64,000 nt of DNA from Mauremys mutica (GCF_020497125.1 NC_059072.1:273464045-273528044), one strand, 5' to 3'. Numbered from the stretch's first letter, positions 31,234-43,770 are shown. The notes: generated by a model not told the origin, from the letters alone. Numbers and translations: made by a program.

Positions 31234-32203
31234 CTTTAGATCTACATACTACTGACACTCATTCCATGTGTAAGGGCATATAAAGTTGTCTAAGTTTATG
31301 TAACATATATGCCAACAGCCAGAATTCAGTGCAAAAAGTTAAAGCAGAGGTGATTGGCTTACATTAACTCACATTTTCTTATATCCTCCTTCCAGCTGAC
31401 TTTCTTGCTACACTCTATTTCTGCTCCTTCAGTGTATATACTGAATCAACTTTAGACTCTTTTGCACTTAGAGTCAGTGGATCATATTCATATATAATAT
31501 GTCGTGGGTTAAAAATTATGTTTTTTCACTGGCCATGAATCAAAGAGAATGCAAATTGGCCTAGAAGCAGTATAAAATGATGTAATTTGCAAAGTCGGTT
31601 CAACTTCTTATTTATGTGTATGCTATGCCAATTTAGAATTAGAGCATCATCTGAGGAATTCCTCACAAGCCCTGATGTAAGGGCAGGAGGGAGTGTGCCA
31701 GGGTCAGGGCTGGAGGTAGGAGGAGATTCTGGGAAGTGCTGCAGGCCCCAGAGCAGGCCATTGTGCAATGGACATATTAGGGAGTATGGGAAGCACACAA
31801 GGGTGGTTATATAAATCAAATATTAGATACAGTAGATATATTAATTCATTATATATTAAATTAGTTATTAAAGAAATATTAGATATTAAAGCAAATTAAA
31901 GAACAGTCATGACCCCTAGATTTCTGATGTTGAGAGCAAATAAAGGGCCTGATTCTCTGTTTCATTTTCTTGAACTAAAGCAGGAATAACTCTACCGAAG
32001 AGGAGGAAATAAAAAAGTGTGAATCTTAGGAAAGTGAAAAGAGAATCAAGACCAAAATATCTTGAACAAATTAGACTGGAGGTAGAGACAGATAAAGTAG
32101 GTATTTTAGCTTGAAAGAGAACTTCTTCCTTTAAAGCACTAAGTAAAAAGAATCTATAGTTTTAATCTGACAAAGTGAAATAAAGCAGATAGAGAGATCA
32201 GAG
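31234..32203. other. Non-coding DNA
   Basis: No supported feature. A+T-rich, with simple-sequence patches near 31830-31890. Confidence 0.5.
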
Positions 32204-32280
32204 CAGGGATCGGCAACCTTTGGCACATGGCCCGCCAGGGTGCTTACCCTGGTGGGCCGGGCCGGTTTGTTTACCTGCTT
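32204..32280. mobile_element. hAT-type element, left-end fragment
   Basis: It starts CAGGGATCGGCAACCTTTGG and continues ggcccgccagggtgcttacc, ending at a ggtttgtttacctg block shared with the elements at 14422 and 21243. The right part is missing. Confidence 0.65.
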
Positions 32281-32317
32281 GTGAGACTTAGACTTAGAAT
32301 GTGAGTATTAACTTAAA

Positions 32318-32640
32318 AAGCCTTAAATACATAGATTCAAAGGCCAGAATGGACCATTTTGAACTTGTCTGACCTCCTGCATAACACAGGCCATAGACCT
32401 TCCCCAACTTAATTCCTGGAGCATATATTTTAGTAAAACATCCAATCTTGATTTTAAAATTGTTGTGAGGAAGAATCCACCAAGATCCTTGATAAATTGT
32501 TCCAATAGATAATTACTCTCACACTAAAAATGTATGCCTCATTTCCAGTCTGAATTTGTCTCACTTAAACTTCCAGCTATTGGATCATGTCATACATTTC
32601 TCTGCTATGGATGTCTTAGAATTCCACCTACACAAAATAC
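32318..32640 (-). mobile_element. CR1-type LINE 3' fragment
   Basis: The wording catagattcaaaggccagaatggacc, then catccaatcttgattttaaa and gttccaatagataattactc matches the 3' UTR piece at 14200-14350 in the same orientation. No coding sequence is present. Confidence 0.7.
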
Positions 32641-33235
32641 ACAGCTTTGTACATTTAATACACTCCATTCACTACTAAAACTTAAAATGTTCTGTGAATT
32701 AATATTTCTGACCTATAGAAATGCTAGTGACATCATAATTATTTTGTCAGAAAGAACTAATTGTTAGAAATAAAAGTGAGTTAGTCAGTGATTTCTGCAA
32801 TCAAATGTATATACATATCAATGTGCCACAATATATTTTAGTTCAAGAGCTTTTCTTATGAGAAGCAACAAAATACAGAGGATGAAAGTTTGTATAAATT
32901 GTATCACAATTTGTCATATTAATAGTTCCATTGCTTCAAAGTTTCTATTCTAATATATTATTCTTCCCTATATCATCCTAAAGATGCCATATTTTCCATC
33001 CCTTCATGCTGCATGTTATACTAAAGCTAACATTGCTTATAAAGCCTAGGGCCATAAAGGCTATTTGGTTTCTTGGGGTTTTTTCAGGCATGGATCTTAC
33101 CTTTCATAGGTAACACACACACACTTTACTATGAAAGTTATTATCATCGTATATATTATATACTTTATATATTAGATACTTAATATAATATATTTATATT
33201 ATATAAAGTATAAGTGCTTTGCTTTTACCCTGTTA

Positions 33236-33277
<42 letters not shown>

Positions 33278-33558
33278 AAGTTTCCTCTCCTCCCCCCTGC
33301 CCAACAAAAAAAAAAGAATACACTGTGATTAAATATATTTCAATCTGAGAAGATTGATGCACATGTAGAACAGGTCTTTAGAGTTTGAACAAACAAGTAA
33401 TGAAGATTTCAAAGGAAATCATTTTATAAGCTCTTGTGATCCTTAGTGCAGCTTGAACAGGGTAAAAGCAAAGTACTGAAAAGTAACCGGTCTTTCCATT
33501 AGATACTTGGAAGAGTGTGGTTTAAATGTTTCGTACCAAGATGACAGACACTTGTTAA
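32641..33558. other. Non-coding DNA with a microsatellite
   Basis: A+T-rich. A clean (ATCT)n array of about 10 units lies at 33237-33277. No gene was seen. Confidence 0.5.
33237..33277. repeat. (ATCT)n microsatellite
   Basis: About ten perfect ATCT units, long enough to be polymorphic in a population. Confidence 0.95.
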
Positions 33559-33741
33559 GGTTACATATGCAAGTACTGGGCACCTCCCTAACCCCACACT
33601 GTGTGTCCATACTATGCTGTGCTGGACCCGGCTATAACGCTGTGTACATGTGTATTCTCACATCCACACTGCTACTGTTGTTACGTGATGTTAGCATTAC
33701 CACTTCTGGGACGGTATCCCAGGGTTCTGTGAGGGCAGGGA

Positions 33742-34515
33742 CAGGGCTGGCTCTAGGTTTTTTGCCACCCCAAGCAAAAAAAATGTTGGTTGCCCCCCAC
33801 CCCAGCCCTGGGTTCTCACCCCCCCTACCAGTGACCTCTCCCACCCACACCCCCTGCCATCTCTCTTCCTCCACCTGCACCCCCTGCTGCCACAACCAGT
33901 GCTGATTCTGCCCACTCCTCCCTCACCTCCAGCCGGTCCGGCGCTATCAGGGTCGGGGTACGCAGTGGGGCTCCTGGGCCACGCCTCAGCCCAGAGTCCC
34001 TCCAGCCAGGGCTCCTGCCTCCAGGACTGGCCAGGACCCGGGACAGCAGAGCCGGGTGACCGCCCCAGCAGGGGGCTGAGGACCCGGGCAGGGTAATCCC
34101 AGAGGGAGCGGAGCCCTGGAGAGCGGGACGCGGGCCCTGCCCGGCAGCACCCCGCCCTCTATGGCCCCACTGCTGCTGCTGCTTCTGGCCGCCCTGCCGC
34201 AGTCCGTGGGCAGGTCGGGCCGCTTTGCTCAGCCCCGGCTGCAGCTCTGGGGGGCGGCCATCCTGCGGCACCTGCAAGTGGCTCTGTGTGCCCTGCGCAG
34301 TGGCCCCCAGCCCGAGTGTTCCCCGTTCGGAGCCTGCTCTGTCCAGCCACAAGGTGCAGGTGCTTCTCCCCCACGGCGCGAACCGCAGTGGCCCCAGGGC
34401 GCCCGCGGTGCATGGTGTGCTGCTGCTGCCAGGGCTGGCTCTAGGCTTTTGCTGCCCCTGAAAATGTTCCACCCCAAGCACGTGCTTGGTTTGCTGGTGC
34501 CTAGAGCCAGCCCTG
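33742..34515. mobile_element. hAT-type element (CAGGG.TGGCTCTAGG family), long GC-rich copy
   Basis: The left end is CAGGGCTGGCTCTAGG and the right end CCTAGAGCCAGCCCTG. A perfect 8-bp duplication GGCAGGGA lies at 33734-33741 and 34516-34523. It is 774 bp, much longer than its relatives at 15045 and 53079, and very G+C-rich with many CpG. The long open frames inside are a composition effect; I saw no transposase motif. It is the youngest member here, judging by its perfect duplication. Confidence 0.9.
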
Positions 34516-35234
34516 GGCAGGGAGGCACTCTAGGAACTGTTTTGCCATGTGTTGTTGGTACTGTCTCTCACCTCCACATATGTGCAAATGGCAGTACCTG
34601 ATCACATCTCCCCTCATTATTATTTCCTGCCAAACTGGGTGGAAGACATGCAGCAATTGGATGATGATCTGGTTCTGCTCCAGCTCCATATTTCAGGTCT
34701 GATATTTTTGCAGTGGAGCAGGTGATTAGTGAGATGCTGGATGGAATTTGGGCAAAAATTTCTGACACATTGAAGACAGCTAACCTTGAGGGAGAATGAC
34801 AGTTCATTCCGCTATCATGGTACAGATATGGTGAATGCCGACGTTGCCATGGTATGGCTTTGGGTGGACCATTGCTACTGGTGCAGGAGAAGCAGCATGG
34901 TAGGGTGGATCACATTTTTTTTGAAACTTTTGTTAACCAGTAGTGGCTTCAGAACTTCTGTATGAGGAAGCAGATGTTCATGGAATTGTGCACCAAACCT
35001 CAGTGCCAGAACACTTGATTCAGAGAATTTATACCAGTTGAGAAGCAGGTGGTTAATGCCCTGTGGAAGCTGGCTACACCAGATAGCTCTAAGTCCATTA
35101 CAAACCACTTTGGGATTGGAAAGTCTTGGTCAAGATCATGGTTTTGCAGATTTGTGAGGCATTTAACACTATGGTGTTTGCCATAAGAAAAAATCCAGAA
35201 ATAATAGCAGGATTTGAGAGGATGGAGTTTCTAA

Positions 35235-35530
35235 GGGCTAGTCTACACTTACCGTCCGGGTCGACGCGGTGAGTTCGACTTCTCGGAGTTCGAACTATCG
35301 CGTCTGATCTAGACGCGATAGTTCGAACTCCGGAAGCGCCGCGGTCGACTCCGGTACTCCACCACTGCAAACGGCGGTGGTGGAGTCGACGGGGGAGCCG
35401 CGGAGTTCGACCCCGCCGCGTCTGGACGGGTGAGTAGTTCGAATTAGGGTACTTCGAATTCAGCTACGCTATTCACGTAGCTGAATTTGCGTACCCTAAT
35501 TCGAACCCCCTTTTTAGTGTAGACCAGGCC
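35235..35530. mobile_element. Harbinger-type MITE made of consecutive hairpins
   Basis: 296 bp with ends GGGCTAGTCTACACTTA and the complement of TAGTGTAGACCAGGCC, flanked by the 3-bp repeat TAA at 35232-35234 and 35531-35533. Its right end equals the left end of the two Harbinger elements at 8807 and 47897, so their transposase could have moved it. The interior folds into three stems: 35285-35331 (perfect 20-bp arms), about 35345-35388 (CTCCACCAC with GTGGTGGAG) and 35438-35505. It is strongly CpG-rich. Confidence 0.9.
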
Positions 35531-36250
35531 TAAATTGTGCAGGGGCCATTGATGGAATCTATATCCCAATATTTTTCTCACTGCAAGAGGGAAGTGTGTA
35601 TGTGAATGAAAAAGGTTACTATTGACTCATTCTGCAAGTCTTGGTGGACCACGGAGGCAGATTCATTAATGTAAACATGGGAAATACTGGAAAGGTTCAT
35701 GAAGCTAGTGTGCTGAAATCACAGGAATGAAGTGACTTTATTCCCCAGAAATGATGTTGTCATTACAATACATCTGTGCCAACTGGTATTTTGGGGGACC
35801 TTGCATGTCCATTCCTTCCTGGGTTACTAAAACCATACCCTGACAAAAAGGGAAATTAAATTACAAGTCCAGTATCTGCAATGAATGGTTGTGGGGTGTG
35901 CCTTTTGTAGACTGAAATCTTGTTGCCGCTGCCTACTCACCCATGTGGATGCCAATGTGGCAAATGCCATTTGTATACTCTTCACACTTTATAATGTTTA
36001 TGAGGGTAAAGGAAAGTGCTTCCATCCCAAGTGGGCTCAGGACAAGTCTGGTTTACAAACTCTGTACAGGCAGCCAGATACAACCCACATATAACTTGTC
36101 CAGCAGGCAAGGGAAATCAGAGATGCCAGATGTTCACAGGCCTTGCCACAGCAGGAGGGTAGAGGATGACAGACACTTTCACACCCTGTGCAGATACTGG
36201 AAATACACATGATGGCACAGTAGCACATGCTTTTGTGGTAGCTTTGTTAG

Positions 36251-37075
36251 GATGTTGTTCCCTATATCAAAAGGTCGTTAGTGATTTGTTCCTGTCACAT
36301 TGCACACACTAAAGACAATTATAATGGGATTATCATCTTGGGGTTGAGTTTGTACTGTGCAGGGTGGTGGCTAAATTGCAATGCAGTCATTGAGCAATGT
36401 TTTTGTCTTCACTATTCACACTTACTCAAAAAATTCTGTTACAGAGAGTACTTGATCTTTAACAATCTTATGAAGATTTGTTTGTGTCGTGTTGTGTGTG
36501 GGGGGATAAGCATCCCTATTTTTTTAGCCATTGTCAATGACACTTTGCAGCTGTTATAGTTTACTAATACTACGATGGTTGAAATTGGTTAATGTTTTTG
36601 GGGAGTGGAGGGAAGGAGGAGCCATCTACACACAGGATAGTGTGAGATGATATCACTGCCTCTGTTGTTATTGCAACTGTGTTTTGATTTTCTGCATGTG
36701 AACTAAGTCATAAACACATTCGTCTACCACTTTTCTGTGATTAAGAATTTTGTTATGTTGAAAACTATTACAGCTTTCTGTAAGCATGTAACAGTAACTG
36801 CATTTTCCCCATCCCTCTTTTGTATCCTTGGGACTTTAGATATTTCTGAACCTGGGGGTGGGGGACTACTGAAACTCAAGACTTGGTACACACCCATTAC
36901 CCCCACCTACACTGCAAACTTTCATGAGTATAGGGTCATGCCACAATCTAAGATGTGTACTTACCCACACCTCTCAGAGCTGCTAGTTTACGTGCCCTCT
37001 ACTTGCCACCAGACATGTGCTTCTGGGTTTTAGATATGGCCAATAGGAGATTATGACACAACCATATGCATGGAC
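36251..37075. other. Non-coding DNA
   Basis: Mixed A+T-rich DNA without recognisable genes. The first part may be the 3' end of the Harbinger relic. Confidence 0.45.
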
Positions 37076-37680
37076 ACATAGATTCACAGAAATGTAGGAC
37101 CGGAAGGGACCTTGATATGTCATCTTGATATGTCCCTTGCACTGAGGCAGGACTATGTATTATCTAGATCATCCCTGAGAGGAATTTGTATAACCTGTTC
37201 TTAAAAATCTCCAGTTATGAGATTCCACCACTTCCTTAGGTAATTTATTTCAGAGCTTAACTATCTTTAGAATTAGGAAGTTTTTCCTAATCTGTAACCT
37301 GAATTTCCCTTGTTGTAATTTAAGCCCATTACTTTTTGTCCTGTCCTCAGTGGATAAGAATGACAATTTATCTCTCTCCTCTTTATAAATACCTTTTATA
37401 TATTTGAAGATTATTATAATGTCTTCCCTTACTTTTCTCTTTTCCAGGCTAAACAAACCCATTTTTTTTTCAATCTTTCCCCATAGGTCACAATTTCTAG
37501 ACCTTTAATCACTTTTGTTGGTCTCTTCTGGATTTTCTCAAATTTATACAGTCTTTCCCAGAGTTTTGGTGCCCAGAACTGGACACAGTAATCCAGATGA
37601 GGCCTTATCACTGCTGAGTAAAGTGGAAATATTATGTACAGTTGATTGGTCTGACCCACAGCATCCTGGTAACACAGCTC
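37076..37680 (-). pseudogene. CR1-type LINE ORF2 C-terminus and 3' end
   Basis: Minus-strand frames read PLYSAVIRPHLDYCVQFWAP, then ERLYKFEKIQKRPTKVIKG, then LFSLEKRKVREDIIIIFKYI and a KLQQGKFRLQIRKNFL block. These are the last segments of a CR1 ORF2. The 3' end wording (ggaccggaagggaccttgat) is near 37100. Frameshifts separate the pieces. Confidence 0.85.
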
Positions 37681-39527
37681 AATATGCCTCAGCTAGAGGC
37701 AGGAAGGTCAAGATGTCCCCTGGGTGCCTATGAAGAACTTTTAATTGAGCATGAAGTCATGTGAGACAACTGGCTTCCTTGACCTTGCCTGGGTAGGAAT
37801 TGGGAGGCAGAGAAGCCCTTCCCTCTCACAGAAGTTTACCATCCTCCTGCAGGTCTTAACAAATTTCCTCTATTCTGAGATGGAGAGAAGCAATGTAAAC
37901 ATGTGAATGATAAAATTGGAATTGTTTAAGGAATCTTTATTAAATACCGGAAACCTCCCCATACACAATTTCACATTCTTGAGGGATGGATTCTTTGGCT
38001 AAAAACATCCAGGTTAAGAGGGGAAGTGTAGGCATCAACAAACAATACATAAAAGTGGGTGTGATGATAGTTACAAGTACAAAGTGGCAGTTAGGAAATG
38101 CAAACAATTGATAAGGGAAGCCAAGATGTCAATGAAAAATCTTTACTTGTAAAATTTGTAGACACAAAAAATTAGTGAAGTAGTAAACAATAATGGGCAT
38201 CAGTTTTGCAGACTGACCTAGATTTCTTGGTAATATGGGATAATTTGAACACTATGCATTTTAACATAGTCTAATCCAATGTCAGACATCTAGGAACAAA
38301 GAAATTAAGTCTCAGACATAAAATGGGGGACTGTAACCTAGAAGAGAGTTACTTTGAAAAGGATTGAGCATAAATTCCCTTGGCTTAAACACTATGAATC
38401 TATTTTAAAAAGTGCTTAATTCCATAATGGACCCATTTAAAAATTATTTTATAACAAATTAATATTCCCTTTTAGAAGCTATAATCTGAAAAGGGTGCTA
38501 GTTAGAAACAGGGATAACACTTCCCAGTGAGTTTCTGGGCACCCCTTCCCATCTTGTAGGATGCAGGGGGTGACCAGAAATTTAATCTTGGCTAAGATAA
38601 ATTTCTCACTTTTGGTGACCACTCAGACTGCTCTCCATAACACATGTTCAATGTATAACTCTAACAGTTTCATTTTCAATGGGAGAGCAAGTGGATGTTT
38701 CCAAAAATTCAGAGATGTTATTCTTCTATTCTCCTGTAGTTTTAGAATTTTCAGAAAGGTTCTTGTTCTTAGAATTGCAGTAACAAAAATGGAAAACAGC
38801 ATTAACAGTAATAAGAAAAGGTTTTTAAAATTCCATACGTTATCATTTAACAAAATGGAAAAACATAGTCATCCTATTATATCATTGTATCTATAGTAAC
38901 CCAATTTAGCTCCAACCACTCAAAGAAAATCCAGTTACATTTATAACTACCTAAAAGACACAATAAGTTTATGGAACACACCTTTGGCCTCCTAGAAAAC
39001 AAACACAATTACATTAAAGTAAGAGTTGGATCACTAAAATTAATTTTGAGACAGATGCCACAATGTCCTTACTAACAGAGAGAATGAACAAATGGATAAA
39101 ACTAGTACAACAGAGATGTCATGTTTACTCCTGTAAAGATTTGAATCTTTCAAAATATGAAGTAGGTAAAAGGAAGGGAGTATGTTTTGATACTCATTTT
39201 TACTGCTTTTCTCAGGAGAACATATCCATGGTGAAATCCTGGCCAAACTGAAATAAATGAAACTATGCTTCCACCTCTGATGCTTGGCTATAGAAAAATC
39301 AAACTTTACAGGAAATGTCAATTTATTCTTGTTGAAATGATGTAGGTGAAATAGACTATGGGTACCTTTGAATTTAAGAATAACATTCTTTTGCCCTGGT
39401 GATGTGTGTGTGTGGGGGGGGAGGGGGAATGTAGAATAAGGATATGTTATTTTTCTTATTGATGTCTGCTTGTGTACATGGTATTAGTGGATGGCTCACT
39501 CAGATTCTCCTGCCAAAAAAAGCTTGT
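37681..39527. other. Non-coding DNA
   Basis: No gene or repeat family recognised, apart from a G-rich run at 39410-39428. Confidence 0.5.
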
Positions 39528-39652
39528 TTTACGCAGTGCTATTGTAGTCATGTTGATCCCAGGATATTAGAGGGACAAGATGGATGAGGGAATATCTTTT
39601 ATTAGTTTGTCCAATAAAATACATTACCTCACTCACCTTGTCTCTCTAAAAA
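39528..39652 (+). mobile_element. SINE-like repeat (tgttgatcccaggatatta type)
   Basis: It contains gtagtcatgttgatcccagg, atattagagggacaagatgg and a terminal segment acctcactcaccttgtctct that is complementary to its own middle. This resembles a common turtle and crocodilian SINE, recognised from memory. The ends are approximate. Confidence 0.5.
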
Positions 39653-40201
39653 AGCTTGTGACAATTACTCTGAAGATAGCAAACTCTACCTAACCAAAAA
39701 AGCAGCAAAGTTTAGAAAGGGACCACAACTTCTCACTAATCAGTCATACAGCAACTCTAGCACTGGAGTGCCCTCTCCAACCCACCACCCAAACAGGTCA
39801 CCATGGATGTTGGATTGCTTGTGACATCTATTCCTCAGCATCTCTCCCTTGGACCAAACCCAAAGTGCTATTCCCCCATCTCCAACATCCTCACCTGCAG
39901 AGTCCTTCAAGGATTAACCATCTCACAGATAGTAGTCAAAGGCTATTGGAAAGCTGGTAAGTCAATGGAAGCTGAAAGTGGCCTGCAGTGCCTTCCCAAT
40001 TTTAGCTTTCTGGCAGAGTGAGTTCCAAGGGAACTGTATTACCAGAGACTTCCTCTTGGCTATGTCTGTCCCCAGGGCTGTGGGTTAGTTTTCAGCAGAG
40101 GATATAATGCAACCCTGATTCTCTTCCTGCATGGAATTGGAGGGAGTTGGTGGATGAGAAGGGAACAATCTAGACCAATAGAACTTCTTATGGGCCAGAT
40201 T
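39653..40201. other. Non-coding DNA
   Basis: No supported feature. Confidence 0.45.
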
Positions 40202-40287
40202 GTGAAATCCTGGCTTACATTACTAGCAACTTACTCCAGAACTAAGCAGACGAGGTGCAGTCAACTTGAATTGGACCAGGATTTCAC
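40202..40287. repeat. Small palindromic interspersed repeat, copy 2
   Basis: The ends GTGAAATCCTGG and CCAGGATTTCAC are perfectly complementary over 12 bases. The centre is diverged from copy 1 at 6166. Confidence 0.7.
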
Positions 40288-41134
40288 CTGTTAACCAAAA
40301 TTGAATGAGTCGCAATGCAAGTATCAATTCAGCACAAGTAAGAGTATTGCAGACCTATATAAATAGTTACTCATAAGTATTTGCACTTATTTCTAAAACA
40401 AGGGTTCAAAATAAAAATCTGTTTAAAAAACTGAGTTATTTTGGATAAGAACACATATTAGCGTATTTTGAGTTGTGTTATTATTGTCTACCATTAGATT
40501 TTTCAAGTATATTCATCTTTATTTATTCATTTTAACACAACACTATGTTAAAGCATAACAAGGAGGTGGATAATGGAGGCAAAGTGAGGCCTCCAAGATT
40601 AAATAGATAAAATACTTTATTGCTTTATATATTGCATTGACATCTATGTTTGTGCATATAAAATGCTACCAGTCAGTCTGGGACCCAGAGCTGATCTAAT
40701 TGATAGAATGGTGACCTTTTTTACACCAGGTCTCTCAAAGTTACTGTTCATAACATAGATGGATTTGAACTGATTTGAGTAATGGTGAGAATTTGTAATA
40801 CAATTCCCCAAGAAACATAAAGGACTCGTTCTTCCTATTGTATTTACTTTGTCCTTTATTTTAATTATCATTGCACTCTACAACTAACAAATATTGCACA
40901 TTGTGACAGGTGGTTTTGAGAGCAACGGTAATAAAATATTATCTAAGTGAAAACAAAATTGCATTTGCCTTTCAGCACACCAAACTCTCAGTGTATTTCT
41001 AGCACAGGTAGTTTTAGTCAGTTTGAACAGATACAATAGAAATGTCTATATATATATTAGCTATCCAGAAGAAAGATTTGGTTAAGTTAAGCTATCCTTG
41101 TGAAGAATGATACATTCAAAGTAATATACACCTA
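40288..41134. other. Non-coding A+T-rich DNA
   Basis: No supported feature. Confidence 0.5.
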
Positions 41135-41986
41135 TGTGACAAGATGTACCCTGTTGGAGGCACTGTAGTCCTATCACACCCCAGCCAAGGAAAGCAACAA
41201 TCAATGTGGGTCCTTTAGGCTTGCCTAGAAAGGCTGCAGGTAAGCAGCCAATCAGAGCTCAGCAGGCTCAGTTAAAAGGATCTGCAGGGCCTGAACTGTT
41301 CAGTTTCTGGCTGGGACCAGAAGAGTGAAGAAGGACTAAAAGGCTGTGAAACTCCATAGGTAAAGAGACTGGGGAGAAGCTCTGCTCAAGCAGGGATAGG
41401 ACTGGGAAGTTCTCCAAGCACAGAGACCTGGGAGAGAGAATCGTGGACAGAGACTGTTACAAACTCTTCTGGCAAAAAGCCCAGAGAAGAGAAGAGATGA
41501 CCATGAGAAGTCAGGAAAGAGATGGAGAAACTCTCCACACAAGGAGGCATGGGAAATGCCCTGTTCAAACAGGGAGCAGACAGAGAATCCAAGAAGATGA
41601 TGGGACAGAGTGGGAAGCAGCCCAGGGAATGCAGCAGCAGTAACTATTAAAGAAAGCAGCATGTGGCTGCTATTTTTAGTGTCCCAGAATGGTGGGAGGC
41701 CCAGGTCCCCCCACCAGTTACCGGGGAAGTGTTATAAAGCCCAAGAAGGGTATAAGGCTCATTACTAAAAGCCCAAGAAAAGAGCTAGAATTTAAACAGA
41801 CTTAGAGACAGGACTGAAGACTCTGGAGAGGGATAACTATTTGTTGGACTGCATTTACCCTGGAAGGGGTTCCTTTATGAGTTTGACTGTGTGTGACATG
41901 GCTGGAGGGTTGAGCCACTGAAGAGCCACCTAACGAGGACAACAGCTGACAGAAGGTGCTCACAAGAGGTGAGCGTGCCCATCACA
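41135..41986. mobile_element. Solo LTR-like element with TGTGA...TCACA ends
   Basis: 852 bp starting TGTGACAAGATG and ending GCCCATCACA. Flanks ACCTA (41130-41134) and ACTTA (41987-41991) agree at 4 of 5. The interior is purine-rich and G+C-richer than the surroundings. ATTAAA near 41645 could be a polyadenylation signal, suggesting plus orientation. No coding domain is present. Confidence 0.65.
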
Positions 41987-42185
41987 ACTTACCTATGTAA
42001 TTTGAAAGCTAGAAGTTCTAAGTAAAGGGAAAGTTTCCTCAAGAACCCCTGTAGCAGTGAATAAGCCCTGCAAGTACTCCTTTTACATTTCCTTTTGGTA
42101 ATTCTAACCATGCTGGAGTCCCTGTAGTGATGATTCCTAGAGCTTCTGAGAGCCTTCATCTCTGGACCTCTTAAACTCCATGGCA

Positions 42186-42250
42186 GAAATCCTGGTCCTA
42201 TTAATTCAATAGGAAAACTCCCATTGACTTCAGCAGGGGCAGGATTTTAC
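42186..42250. repeat. Small palindromic interspersed repeat, copy 3
   Basis: It starts GAAATCCTGGTCC and ends GGGCAGGATTTTAC, with the central wording actcccattgacttcagc shared with copy 1 at 6166. Confidence 0.65.
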
Positions 42251-42834
42251 ACCTTACACCTGCTAGCTCACTTATGGGAAAAGATTCTGTTCTTTTTTAC
42301 TAGAATGTAATTGAAAACAAAACTTAGCCCTTGGTCTGTAGCACAACTGGCGCTGCTAAGACACTAAATCATGTGAAACTATTTCCCCAAACTGTGTTTA
42401 ACACAAAGCTATTTTTTTCTAAACTTTTCAGTCATTGCTTTTTTATAAGTCACATCAGGTTGCAGCTGTCATAGGCTATTGTTTGAATGGATGTGACAGA
42501 ACAATATAATGTGATGCATCATCCAAGACAGTGGAAAACATGCTTTTCTAAAAATAGACAACAAAATAAAAAAAAAAGTTTATAAACCACAAAATCTCAG
42601 TTCACAATCAAAACTAAACATAAGGGTACAGTATTTAACAGATGGGGGCCTATATGAAAATGTCTCGTGTATTTGTAGATATTTCAGTGCTATAAAATAC
42701 CTATATATCTGCTGAATTATTCAACAAGCTATAACTTTTTGAATAAAATACTAAAACCATTTTTTCCTAAGTTAAAAAGGCTTTACTTAATTCAGTTATA
42801 AAACATGACAAATTAGGCATTACAGATACAACAA
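42251..42834. other. Non-coding A+T-rich DNA
   Basis: No supported feature. Confidence 0.5.
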
Positions 42835-43770
42835 AATCATAGAATCATAGAAGATTAGGGTTGGAAGAGATCTCAGGAGGTCATCTAGTCCAACACCCTG
42901 CTCAAAGCAGGACCAGCACCAATTAAATCATCCCAGCCAGGGCTTTGTCAACCCGGGCTTTAAAAACCTCTAAGGATGGAGATTCCACCTTCTCTCTATG
43001 TAACCCATTCCAGTGTTTCACCACCCTCCTAGTAAAATGGTGTTTCCTAATATCCAACCTAGATCTCCCCCACTGCAGTTTGAGACCATTTCTCCTTGTT
43101 CTGTCATCTGCCACCACTGAGAACAGCTGAGCTCCATCCTCTTTGGAACCCCCCTTCAGGTAGTTGAAGGCTGCTATCAATTCCCCCCTCACTCTTCTCT
43201 TCTGCAGACTAAACAAGACCAGTTCCCTTAGCCTTTCCTCATAAATCATGTGCCCTAGCCATTTTTGTTATCCTCCGCTAGACTCTCTCCAATTTGTCCA
43301 CATCCTTTCTGTAGGGGAGGATCCAAAACTGGATGCAATACTCTAGATGTGGTCTCACCAGTGCCGAATAGAGGGGAATAATCACTTCCCTCTATCTGCT
43401 GGCAATGTTCTTACTAATGCAGCCCAATATGCCATTAGCCTTCTTGGCAACAAGAGCACACTGCTGACTCATATCCAGCTTCTCAGCCACTGTAATCCCC
43501 ACTGTAATCCCCTTTTCTGCAGAACTGCTGCTTAGCTAGTTGGTCCCCAGCCTGTAGCGGTGCATGGGATTCTGCACTTTTCCTTATTGAACCTCATTGG
43601 ATTTATTTTAGCTCAATCCTCCAATTTGTCTCAGTCACTCTGGACCCTAACCCTACCCTCCAGCGTACCTACCTCTCCCCCCTCAGCTTAGTGCCACCTA
43701 CAAACTTGCTGAAGGTGAAATCCATTCAATCATCCAGATCATTAATAAAGATGTTGAACATCTCTCAGAC
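42835..43770 (-). mobile_element. CR1 LINE, 5'-truncated, minus strand
   Basis: The 3' terminus at the left shows two copies of the CR1 tail unit (aatcatagaatcatag) and the diagnostic ggttggaagagatctcagg and tcatctagtccaa wording. The minus frame 43249-42923 (108 codons) is the end of ORF2: [40 protein letters not shown] and [19 protein letters not shown]. It is the best-preserved CR1 3' end in the window. The 5' end is truncated near 43770. Confidence 0.9.

Larger units (their letters stand above)
33559..36250 (+). pseudogene. HARBI1-like Harbinger transposase relic
   Basis: Plus-strand pieces in shifting frames: VEKQVVNALWKLATPDS near 35045-35095; NHFGIGKS (helix-turn-helix block) near 35103; then, after the MITE, CAGAIDGIYIPI (first catalytic Asp), VLVDHGGRFINVNMGNTGKVHE, GDLACPFLPGLLKP (second Asp, consensus GDPAYPL) and CGVCLL*TEILL, where the catalytic Glu of VVECAFGRLK has been lost. 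It is much more decayed than the copy at 50025-51190. A GC-rich hAT element interrupts it at 33742-34515 and a MITE at 35235-35530. Confidence 0.8.

Noticed and set aside
33237..33277. Regular repeat array considered as CRISPR
   Set aside because: It is a 4-bp microsatellite without spacers; no CRISPR-like array was seen in the window.
33825..34481. 218-codon minus-strand frame
   Set aside because: It lies in a GC-rich hAT derivative where long open frames occur on several phases. It shows no domain and no start context.
33742..35530. CpG-rich region considered as a CpG island promoter
   Set aside because: The CpG density is confined to a hAT derivative and a MITE, both bounded by target duplications, with no gene nearby.
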